The translations under genes were made by a program, and so were the position numbers. From Candidatus Sulfopaludibacter sp. SbA3 (GTDB lineage Bacteria; Acidobacteriota; Terriglobia; Bryobacterales; Bryobacteraceae): a stretch of DNA of 64,000 nt. Position 1 is the first letter of the stretch. The number at the start of each line of letters is the position of its first letter. Under the pieces are notes generated by a model. That model was not told where the DNA came from and did not search any database. It saw only the letters and a program-made list of their open reading frames with translations. Positions 45,348-52,434 of this stretch are shown here, one piece after another. Location: positions 310,001 to 374,000 of the forward strand of contig CAMDCN010000003.1 in the NCBI GenBank assembly GCA_945890485.1, in the 5' to 3' direction.

Positions 45348-45761
45348 CTATTCGGGCCAGGGAAATTGGACGGATTGAGGGGCGTCGGGACTACCGTCAA
45401 ACTTCCTCAGTTGCGCGAACATCTCAATCGAAGCCGGCTTCCCATTGGAGACGTGGACGCGGAACTGGATATTGCGCTGGTCGCCGTCGCTCGGGTCGAA
45501 GCTATAGCCCCACTGGAACCACGGCTTGCCCTGAGCACCCGCTGAACGGGCATTGGACTTCATCATGTCCGGTTCGAATACGCCGCCCGCTGTGTGGCGG
45601 GACTTGATGCGCACCCGCCAATCGCCGTTCGAATCCGTCTCTTTATAGGCAACGAAGGCGTAGTCGTCATTCAGGATGGCGTCGTAGGCTTCGAGGTAGG
45701 CGAGCGTCTCATAGCGAACGGAGTCAGTGCTGTCAGGGGCTTCGATCAGTTGTTTGGGCAT
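45348..45761 (-). CDS. Hypothetical cytoplasmic protein
   Basis: 137 residues without signal peptide or membrane helix. A likely beta-rich domain has YAFVAYKETDSNGDWRVRIK, then FQWGYSFDPSDGDQRNIQFR and VHVSNGKPASIEMFAQLRKF. I do not recognise the family. The codon use and length are those of a real gene, and it has the same strand as the UPF0182 gene 74 bases downstream. The 281-base stretch to the right (45762-46042) holds no convincing gene. Confidence 0.65.
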   Translation of the reverse strand: MPKQLIEAPDSTDSVRYETLAYLEAYDAILNDDYAFVAYKETDSNGDWRVRIKSRHTAGGVFEPDMMKSNARSAGAQGKPWFQWGYSFDPSDGDQRNIQFRVHVSNGKPASIEMFAQLRKFDGSPDAPQSVQFPWPE

Positions 45762-46021
45762 TTGTTTGTCTCTGTCTGGTAGGGCGCAGGAAGGCGTAGG
45801 AATCGCTCATGAACGTCTTGGCGATTGGCAAAATAATAACGAAGTCAGGCGCCACTGCGAGGACGACGTCAACGATGACCGGAAACACGAGGTGGCCAAG
45901 GCCGCTGGCATAACGGTTCTGCGCCGGCCGATCGCGGCGAAGCGGTCGGCCGATCCCGAATGCGCGGCGCGGCTCCAAGCCGCCCGAAAGACAAGCCAAG
46001 CAGGCTGCCGCGCTCCGCGCA

Positions 46022-46042
46022 TACAATGACTGAGGTCATTTC
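46022..46042 (+). promoter_or_regulatory. Operator and -10 candidate before the lactate permease
   Basis: TACAAT (46022-46027) has the form of a -10 box. The perfect inverted repeat ATGAC-TGAG-GTCAT (46026-46039) overlaps it and includes GAGG (46033-46036), the ribosome-binding site of the permease. A repressor bound here could block both transcription and the site. No regulator gene is nearby. Confidence 0.5.
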
Positions 46043-47653
46043 ATGTGGCAACAGAACTACATCCCCATTGGCGATAGCCTCGCCGCCTCCGCGCTCGTCG
46101 CGGGCCTCCCGATCTTTACGCTCCTGCTGATGCTCGGCGTTTTGCGCAAACCGGCGTGGATGGCCGGATTGTCCGGCTTGGCGACCGCGATGATCGTGGC
46201 CTTATTCGTCTACGGCATGCCGGCCTCCGCGGTGGTCGGCGCGGTCACCTACGGTGCGGCGTTCGGTCTGCTGCCGATCGGATGGATCGTATTCTCCGCC
46301 ATCCTGCTCTATCGCATCACTCTCGAGACCGGCAACTTTGAAGTGGTCAAGGACTCCGTCGGCAACCTGACCCCGGACCGTCGCTTGCAAGCCCTCTTGA
46401 TCGCCTTCGCCTTCGGCGCGTTCATCGAGGGCGCGGCCGGCTTCGGCAGTCCCGTTGCCGTCGCCGCCGCCATGCTGACTGGCCTGGGCTTCTCGCCCTT
46501 CTACGCCGCCGGCATCTGTCTGCTCGCCAACACGGCGCCTGTCGCCTTCGGTTCCATCGGCATTCCGGTCACGACGCTCGCCTTAACCACCGGCCTCCCG
46601 GTACGCGAGCTCAGCGCCCAGGTGGGCCGTCTCTGTGCACCGCTGTCCTTCTTTGTCCCCTCGTATCTGATCCTTGTGATGGGCGGCTGGCGGGCCCTCC
46701 GTGGGGTGTTGCCGGCCGCACTCATCTGCGGCGGATCCTTCGCGGGCTTACAATTCCTGGTCTCGAACTATCTCGGCGCGGAACTGGTTGACATCGCCAG
46801 TTCGCTCGCCGCGATCGGCTCCCTGGTGGTCCTCTTCAAGGTCTGGAAGCCGAAAGATACCTTCCACCTCGAAGGCGAAGTCACGGCCGCTCCGGAGAAG
46901 AAGATTCACACGGGCAAGCAGTTGTTCCGCGCTTGGCTTCCCTACCTTCTCCTCATCGTTTTCGTGCTGATCTGGGGCGAGAAGGACATCAAGGCTTACC
47001 TGAACACCTACACGATCAACGTGCCTTGGCCCGGCCTCCACAACCTCGTCGAACGAGTAGCCCCCACCGTACCCCAACCGACGCCCTACGCTGCCGTCTA
47101 TGCCTTCAGTTGGCTATCGGCCTCCGGCACGGCCTGCCTGTTCGCCGCCATCGTCGCGTCCCTTTGCCTGGGTGTAACGCCGAAGCAGTTCGGCGGCATG
47201 TTGGCGACTACCTCTCGCCAACTCGCCCTGTCCCTGCTCACCATCGCCAGTGTCCTCGGCCTGGCGTTCCTGATGAACTACTCCGGCGCCACCGCCACCC
47301 TCGGCCTTGCCTTTGCCTCCACCGGCCCCACGTTCCCGTTCTTCAGCGCTATGCTCGGCTGGCTCGGCGTTTTCCTGACGGGGTCCGACACTTCCGCGAA
47401 CGCTCTATTCGGCAACCTGCAGGTGGTCACCGCGAACAGCCTCGGACTCGATCCCGTGCTTATGGCGTCGTCCAATTCAAGCGGCGGCGTGATGGGTAAG
47501 ATGATCAGCTTGCAGAGCATCGCCGTCGCGGCCGCGGCCACCGGCATGAAGGCCGCCGATGAAGCCAAGCTATTCCGCTTCACGCTGCGGCACAGCGTCT
47601 TCCTGGCCACCCTGATCGGCCTGCTGACCGTCTTCTACGCCTATGGCCTCTGA
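46043..47653 (+). CDS. lctP: L-lactate permease
   Basis: 536 residues of the LctP family, inner membrane, proton-coupled lactate (or glycolate) uptake. More than ten helices are visible. The family signature FAFGAFIEGAAGFGSPVAV (about 114-132) is present, with the related ANTAPVAFGSIGIPVTTLAL and the later STGPTFPFFSAMLGWLGVFLTGSDTSAN segment. There is no lactate dehydrogenase operon next to it here. The start ATG at 46043 is preceded by GAGG inside an inverted repeat. The 3' end overlaps the convergent PilZ gene by 13 bases. Confidence 0.95.
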   Translation: MWQQNYIPIGDSLAASALVAGLPIFTLLLMLGVLRKPAWMAGLSGLATAMIVALFVYGMPASAVVGAVTYGAAFGLLPIGWIVFSAILLYRITLETGNFEVVKDSVGNLTPDRRLQALLIAFAFGAFIEGAAGFGSPVAVAAAMLTGLGFSPFYAAGICLLANTAPVAFGSIGIPVTTLALTTGLPVRELSAQVGRLCAPLSFFVPSYLILVMGGWRALRGVLPAALICGGSFAGLQFLVSNYLGAELVDIASSLAAIGSLVVLFKVWKPKDTFHLEGEVTAAPEKKIHTGKQLFRAWLPYLLLIVFVLIWGEKDIKAYLNTYTINVPWPGLHNLVERVAPTVPQPTPYAAVYAFSWLSASGTACLFAAIVASLCLGVTPKQFGGMLATTSRQLALSLLTIASVLGLAFLMNYSGATATLGLAFASTGPTFPFFSAMLGWLGVFLTGSDTSANALFGNLQVVTANSLGLDPVLMASSNSSGGVMGKMISLQSIAVAAAATGMKAADEAKLFRFTLRHSVFLATLIGLLTVFYAYGL

Positions 47654-47958
47654 TCGCCGGTGAACATCTCGCGAGGGGCCAGCAGGCCCCCGCAGAACTC
47701 CAGGCCGGTGTAATAAATCCCTTTCCGGTCTTCCTGATAGCGAACCACCGCCGTCCCCACCAGTTGCATCTCCTTCTCGCGAAGATGCACGAAGCTGCCG
47801 GGGGCCAACCGCTCCCGCAGCATCACTCCCATTCCCCGCCGTCCCAGGTTCTGCACCTGCGCCAAAGTCGAATATTCACGGCCCGACGGTTCAACCCAGC
47901 GCAAACGCACGGACCGGTTGAACTCGCATCGAGGGGCCAAGCGCTTTTCGGACGGCAT
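47641..47958 (-). CDS. PilZ-domain protein
   Basis: 105 residues from ATG at 47958; the frame continues to 48138, but the extra residues look non-coding and another ATG at 48009 is less likely. The PilZ fold is seen in EKRLAPRCEFNRSVRLRW, the N-terminal arginine-bearing loop, then QVQNLGRRGMGVMLRERL in the place of the DxSxxG loop, and GLEFCGGLLAPRE near the end. PilZ domains bind cyclic di-GMP; here the RxxxR loop is RLAPR, but the D/NxSxxG element is changed (NLGRRG), so binding is uncertain. The window has one degenerate GGDEF-like protein and no active cyclase. Confidence 0.75.
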   Translation of the reverse strand: MPSEKRLAPRCEFNRSVRLRWVEPSGREYSTLAQVQNLGRRGMGVMLRERLAPGSFVHLREKEMQLVGTAVVRYQEDRKGIYYTGLEFCGGLLAPREMFTGDQRP

Positions 47959-48125
47959 GGTGACTGTTACTCCAACCTCATCATCGCAAGCGCACCCCTT
48001 AGGGGCCATAGCCCAAATGGGGGAAGAGAGCCTTAGTACCAAGGTTTGGGTTAAAACATTTTCGCTTGTATTTGTTTCCGGAAGATTTATACTGGTCGGG
48101 AATTCTCTCCCCTCGAGAGAGTGAT

Positions 48126-48166
48126 CTGGACGCCGCACCCATTCCCGCGTGGCGTGCGGCGTCCAG
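48126..48166. terminator. Perfect 13-bp hairpin between pilZ region and M1 peptidase
   Basis: CTGGACGCCGCAC (48126-48138) pairs perfectly with GTGCGGCGTCCAG (48154-48166) around a 15-base loop. It lies five bases beyond the stop of the minus-strand M1 peptidase gene, so it can stop that transcript, although no T-tract follows. The rest of the 213 bases from 47959 to 48171 includes TATAAAT on the minus strand (about 48085-48091), a candidate promoter element for the PilZ gene. Confidence 0.5.
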
Positions 48167-48171
48167 AGAAG

Positions 48172-50619
48172 CTACCGAATTTTGGTGGCCAACACCGCCG
48201 ACTGCGGATCCAGCGTCATCTTCACCACCGGCGCCGCCAGTTTCCACTGAAACGCCGTCGACGCCCCGTCCGTACGTACCCACCGCGTCTCGGTTTTCCC
48301 TCCGCGGTATTGGATCTCCACCGGCACGTCCACGGAGAAGTCTTCGTCCACCTCGGACTGTTCGATGGTGCCATGTCCCGGCAACTTGCCCGGCGCCAGT
48401 CGCAGTGAAGGAATACCGGTCCCTTGAATCCACGTGCCCGCGAAATTCTCGAGCTTCGGGTCCGGATCGGACTTCGGCAGCAGCTTGGCCGCTTCCTCGA
48501 GAAACAGCGCCGCGCTCAAGCGCCGGCCCTTGTACTCCCGCGCCACTTTGCCCAATAGCTGGTTCCATGCCGTGTCTCCCAACCGGCGACGTAGCATGTG
48601 AAGTATCCAGGTGCCCTTCTCGTAGGTAATCGTCCGCCACGCGCCCGGCGCTTCCGACGATTCGAGACGCATCCCCAGCCGGATAGGGCCCACCGAGTCA
48701 ATCGTCTTCCCCTCGGTTGTCTTCGCCAGCAAATGCTGGCGATAAATTTCGAGTACCGGGTCGATCGCCTTGGCGCCCTTGCGCTTTTCGAGCATCATCA
48801 ACGCCGAGTAATTGGCCAGCGCCTCCATCATCCATTCGTCCTGGTAGCCGGTGCTGGCCACCTGGTTTCCCCACCACTGATGCGCCACTTCATGCGCCAC
48901 CAGGATGTCGGAGAAAAAGATCCGCTGATACGGGTCGTTGGCGAAGGCCGGGCGATCCCGCGGGTCGAGATACGACAATGTAGAGAGATAGATCAAGCCC
49001 GGAAAGCCCTGGCCGAACGCGCCGGGAATCGGTGACACCGCCAACGTCTTCAGCGGCGGGGGGCCGAATCGGGAAGCGAGGAACTGATATGCGTCCACCA
49101 CCTCTCCGGCCAGTCTTTCCATCGCTTGCGCCGGGCTGGGCGCCGGGTTGGGCGCGGGCATCACGATAGCGTCCATTCCGCGCCTAGCCGCCCCACCTCG
49201 CGGTGGAGGAATCAATGGTGGCGCCACCAGCAAATCCTGGCGCCGCGGCGCCAGCGCCGTCTCAACGGCCTTGTTCGCGTACATCTCCACCCGCAGGCCC
49301 GCCCGCTCCACCACGGAACGCTGGTACTCCCCAACATTGAAGCCAACAAACCGGAGCGGCACCGTCGACCGGAACTGGCTTACCACCCGCAACGGGTCGG
49401 CCGTCTCCCGGTCACCAACCGACTCGCCGCTGGCGACGATGGTCAACGCGCGGGCGTGCTCAAACGTCAAATCATAGGTTGCGAACTGCGTGCCGTGGTG
49501 CGGGTACCAGGTCCCGCGCGCACTGACGGCGTAGACGCCATTCCCGGCCGCATTGACGACGTCCCCTTCGTGCTCCACTTCAATTTCATGCACCCCGCCC
49601 GCCAGCGGCACCTCCGGACTCAGCAGAAAGGTATCGTTGTCGCTACCGCGCAGCAGCGCCGTGCGCAAACTCTCCCGCTGATAAACCTCTACCGGTTTCC
49701 CATCAATCCGCGCCGCGGTCACACGCATGCGCCGCGAGATATCGAGCGCGATCAGGGCGCCGGTGCGCTTACGCTGCGCGGCCGGAGGCAACACAATTCG
49801 CAGCTTGGAGGTGGCCTTCAAATGCAGACCGGCGTCCAGCGCCGCCGCAATATTGACATGCTGCAGTTCGAAATCCAACTCTGGGGACTTCGGCCTCCCC
49901 TGCCGCGTCCGCCGCCCGGGGAAGCTCGTCCAAATATCGTAGAAACTCCGGTTCTCGCGGTAGGTCAGGTGCCCAATGGTCACCTCTTCGCGGGATTGCG
50001 GATCGTAGATCACGTCGAAGTTGCCCAGCTTCGTCTGTGCCATCGCCGCAAAGAACAGCCCCTGTTCCGGCGGCGCTCCGCCCACCAGATCCTCAAGCAG
50101 CCGAGTCTCGAAACTGGCAGTCAGACTGCGCAGTGTCGGCGTCCACTGCTGTGCCAGCAGCGCTCCCATCTCCGCCGCGGGCTTTAGTTGCCGTTCGGCG
50201 ATGAAGGCTTCAATCTCGGCGCCCGTCCCATCCGTAAAAAGCAGCAACGCGCCGCGAAAATGCTCGTTCAAAGTCGGCGTCTGGGTGTAGTGGGCCAGTG
50301 ATGCGCGTTCGCTGGCCGTGGGGGGCACCAGCAGAACTTCCCCATCCCCATTCTCCGTCTCGGCGCTGAAGAAAGCAGCCATCGGAGCACCGGCGACCGG
50401 TTTGGCCAGCATCAAATAGCCGTCCGTCAGGAACAGCTTCACGTCTTCCCGAATCAGACTGAGGTCGCGAACCCGGTAGCAGCGTTGTCCGTCAAACGAG
50501 GCTTCCCGCAATTGCGCAGCCGTCTCTGATGCCGACGCCCCAAGTAGAGTCGTCGCCGCGGCCAGCGTCCAGCAGACGCTAAATAAACATCTCTTCGTCG
50601 GCTGTAACCTGGGCCACAT
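48172..50619 (-). CDS. M1-family zinc aminopeptidase, secreted
   Basis: 815 residues with an N-terminal signal segment (CLFSVCWTLAAATTLLGASA) after a basic stretch. The zinc site is complete: HEVAH at 576-580, then 18 residues and the third-ligand Glu in WMMEALANY, the HExxH-x18-E pattern of family M1. The exopeptidase GxMxN loop is not obvious, so an aminopeptidase role is likely but its specificity is not. The N-terminal 350 residues are a beta-rich region (VEVYQRESLRTALLRGSDND). It begins 41 bases inside the preceding minus-strand gene and probably shares its transcript. Confidence 0.88.
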   Translation of the reverse strand: MWPRLQPTKRCLFSVCWTLAAATTLLGASASETAAQLREASFDGQRCYRVRDLSLIREDVKLFLTDGYLMLAKPVAGAPMAAFFSAETENGDGEVLLVPPTASERASLAHYTQTPTLNEHFRGALLLFTDGTGAEIEAFIAERQLKPAAEMGALLAQQWTPTLRSLTASFETRLLEDLVGGAPPEQGLFFAAMAQTKLGNFDVIYDPQSREEVTIGHLTYRENRSFYDIWTSFPGRRTRQGRPKSPELDFELQHVNIAAALDAGLHLKATSKLRIVLPPAAQRKRTGALIALDISRRMRVTAARIDGKPVEVYQRESLRTALLRGSDNDTFLLSPEVPLAGGVHEIEVEHEGDVVNAAGNGVYAVSARGTWYPHHGTQFATYDLTFEHARALTIVASGESVGDRETADPLRVVSQFRSTVPLRFVGFNVGEYQRSVVERAGLRVEMYANKAVETALAPRRQDLLVAPPLIPPPRGGAARRGMDAIVMPAPNPAPSPAQAMERLAGEVVDAYQFLASRFGPPPLKTLAVSPIPGAFGQGFPGLIYLSTLSYLDPRDRPAFANDPYQRIFFSDILVAHEVAHQWWGNQVASTGYQDEWMMEALANYSALMMLEKRKGAKAIDPVLEIYRQHLLAKTTEGKTIDSVGPIRLGMRLESSEAPGAWRTITYEKGTWILHMLRRRLGDTAWNQLLGKVAREYKGRRLSAALFLEEAAKLLPKSDPDPKLENFAGTWIQGTGIPSLRLAPGKLPGHGTIEQSEVDEDFSVDVPVEIQYRGGKTETRWVRTDGASTAFQWKLAAPVVKMTLDPQSAVLATKIR

Positions 50620-51085
50620 TGGCGGGGGAACCTTTCAGCAGATGCGCCACGGCGGAGCGGACGCCTGCCGCCACTCCAGTGATCTCCCGCAGCGGCCGCA
50701 CAATCGAACTTTGGACACCCGTCACGGTGGTTTGCACCCGCGACATGGTGTCGTCCAGCAGCACTTCCACCTTGTCCATCTGCAGACGGGCGCGGCCGGA
50801 GGCATCCTCCAGCAGGGAATCAACACGCACCAACTGCGTCTTTGTCAGATCCAGCACGTCATTGGCGCGCTTGGTGATCCCGTTGATCTGCTCGCGAGAC
50901 TCGTTCAACGTTTTCTCAGCGTTGGCGAGCGCCGCCTCCGCCTTAGGAAGAAAGGCCTCGAGACTTTTCTTTATGTCTCCCGCCGCCTTGGCCATCTTCA
51001 TAGAAGCCACGGCCTGCGCGACGAAAGACAACGCCGTGATTCCTACGAACACGGTCATGACGATGAGTAACGATTCCTGATTCAT
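50579..51085 (-). CDS. DUF948-like membrane-anchored coiled-coil protein
   Basis: 168 residues: a membrane helix at the N-terminus (LLIVMTVFVGITALSFVAQA) and then a long amphipathic helix (KKSLEAFLPKAEAALANAEK, NESREQINGITKRANDVLDL). This is the form of DUF948 and related general-stress envelope proteins. Such proteins often occur with YtxH proteins, as here: the ytxH gene ends 28 bases upstream on the same strand. The C-terminal end overlaps the M1 peptidase start by 41 bases. Function unknown. Confidence 0.8.
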   Translation of the reverse strand: MNQESLLIVMTVFVGITALSFVAQAVASMKMAKAAGDIKKSLEAFLPKAEAALANAEKTLNESREQINGITKRANDVLDLTKTQLVRVDSLLEDASGRARLQMDKVEVLLDDTMSRVQTTVTGVQSSIVRPLREITGVAAGVRSAVAHLLKGSPANVAQVTADEEMFI

Positions 51086-51113
51086 AAGGCGGAAGGGCCT
51101 GCTTAGTTATGGA

Positions 51114-51449
51114 TTAATCGGCAGCGAAGCCGGTCTCTTCTTTAATGCTCTCGCGGTAAGCCTGTTTGCCGGCGTCAACTGCCGCCGCCAACTGCTCTTT
51201 CTGCCGTTGCAACGCGGATTTACCCTTGTCGACGGCTTCCACAGCTTGATCACGAAGGTCTTCCGACTTGCGCTTCAAGAAGTCTTTGCTCTCTTCCGAC
51301 TTCTTCTTCAAGTAGTCCTTGCTCTCGTCAGCCTTGCTGCGAATCAGCGTCCGGGTCTCTTCCCCCGACTTCGGGGCGAAGAGGATACCGACGGCCACGC
51401 CGATGCCGACGCCCAGAAAGAAATACGGAATGCGTTTATCTTCGTCCAT
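51114..51449 (-). CDS. YtxH-like membrane-anchored protein
   Basis: 111 residues: FFLGVGIGVAVGILFAPKSG is the YtxH hallmark, a short glycine-rich membrane segment with the APKSG end, followed by a helical, Lys/Glu-rich segment (ESKDYLKKKSEESKDFLKRK) likely to form a coiled coil. YtxH proteins are linked to general stress response and envelope integrity in firmicutes. Here it is the first gene of a minus-strand set with the DUF948-like and M1 genes. Its promoter must be in the 85-base gap shared with divergent recX. Confidence 0.85.
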   Translation of the reverse strand: MDEDKRIPYFFLGVGIGVAVGILFAPKSGEETRTLIRSKADESKDYLKKKSEESKDFLKRKSEDLRDQAVEAVDKGKSALQRQKEQLAAAVDAGKQAYRESIKEETGFAAD

Positions 51450-51534
51450 TTTTTGATCCCTCGTTTGTAGTGTACAGCAGTATCTGTAGGGTAGGACGTT
51501 CCAACACCCCGAAACTGTTGCAGACTATTTCCAT

Positions 51535-52077
51535 ATGGCCATGCGCCGCAGTGCTCCCAAACGTTACGCCGGCGAAGACCTCATGAACTTCGCTTTGCGT
51601 TCGTTGAGCGTCCGCTCCTCCACCGTCGCCGAACTCAAGCGGAAGCTCGAATCGCGCGCCGAAGACCCAGCCGAGATCCCGGCCATCCTCGCCCGTCTCG
51701 AAGAATCTCGCCTGCTCAACGACGAACGCTTCGCCGAATCCTACGCCCAGGGCCGCCGCGACTCCCGCCTTTTCGGCCCCCAACGGGTCCGCCGCGAACT
51801 CGCCCAGCGCCAGATCGCCAAGCCCCTCGTCGAATCCACCGTCCGCGAGGCTTATGGCGAAGTCGACGAGGTCGCCCTCGCCGTCGCCCACCTCGAACGC
51901 AAAATCCGCGTTCCCGATCCCGCCGCCCATTTCAAAGATCCCAAGCATCTCCAGAGCGCCTTCCGCAAACTCGTCTATGCCGGTTTCTCACCCGGCGCCG
52001 CCAGCAAGGCGTTGAAACAGTTCTCCGCCCACGCGGCTGATCTCGAAGACTTCGACCCCACTCTCGAAGAGGATTAA
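51535..52077 (+). CDS. recX: Regulatory protein RecX
   Basis: 180 residues, three-helix repeat fold. RecX binds RecA filaments and limits their activity. Visible family segments are the first repeat with LMNFALRSLSVRSSTVAELKRKLESR, LLNDERFAESYAQGRRDSRL and FGPQRVRRELAQRQIA. The last part is RKLVYAGFSPGAASKALKQF. No recA is in this window, so the usual recA-recX pair is split. It overlaps the convergent 52074 gene by four bases. Confidence 0.92.
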   Translation: MAMRRSAPKRYAGEDLMNFALRSLSVRSSTVAELKRKLESRAEDPAEIPAILARLEESRLLNDERFAESYAQGRRDSRLFGPQRVRRELAQRQIAKPLVESTVREAYGEVDEVALAVAHLERKIRVPDPAAHFKDPKHLQSAFRKLVYAGFSPGAASKALKQFSAHAADLEDFDPTLEED

Positions 52078-52403
52078 CGCGACTCCCAGGCCGCCTTCGT
52101 AATCGTGCCTTCGGCGTCGGCGATGATCGTCACGATCAACAACTCTGGCGCCTCGGGAATCGTCTCCCGCTCCGGGCCCTTCCAGACGTACATCTGCCGG
52201 CCGCCGCTGCCCGTCACGATCTCCGTCGGGTCGCCCAAGGCCACATTGGCCCGCCGCAGCGGCTGCCCCTCCAGCCGGCCCATCAACGCGTTCATGTAGT
52301 TCCGCCGCCGCCGCTGCCGGTACACCGTGGTCCAGTCCTTGGCCACCAGCACCAGGCCCAGAATCAACACAAACGAAAAGAGCGTCAGAATCTCGATCAT
52401 CAC
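52074..52403 (-). CDS. Hypothetical protein with N-terminal membrane helix
   Basis: 109 residues from an ATGATG pair. A signal anchor (IEILTLFSFVLILGLVLVA) is followed by a basic linker (YRQRRRRNYMNALMGRLEGQ) and a small domain: RRANVALGDPTEIVTGSGGR, then MYVWKGPERETIPEAPELLI. The latter resembles a BamE/SmpA-like 'x-x-x-G-x-P' element, but I cannot place it with confidence. It stands between recX and the helicase gene. No function inferred. Confidence 0.65.
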   Translation of the reverse strand: MMIEILTLFSFVLILGLVLVAKDWTTVYRQRRRRNYMNALMGRLEGQPLRRANVALGDPTEIVTGSGGRQMYVWKGPERETIPEAPELLIVTIIADAEGTITKAAWESR

Positions 52404-52434
52404 TTCCCCCCATTGGATGCTGTCCTGCTAGCCT

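Noticed and set aside
45733-46026. 97-codon minus-strand frame between the hypothetical gene and lctP
   Set aside because: The hydrophobic stretch is short, there is no ribosome-binding site, and it would overlap both the lctP promoter and the neighbouring gene.
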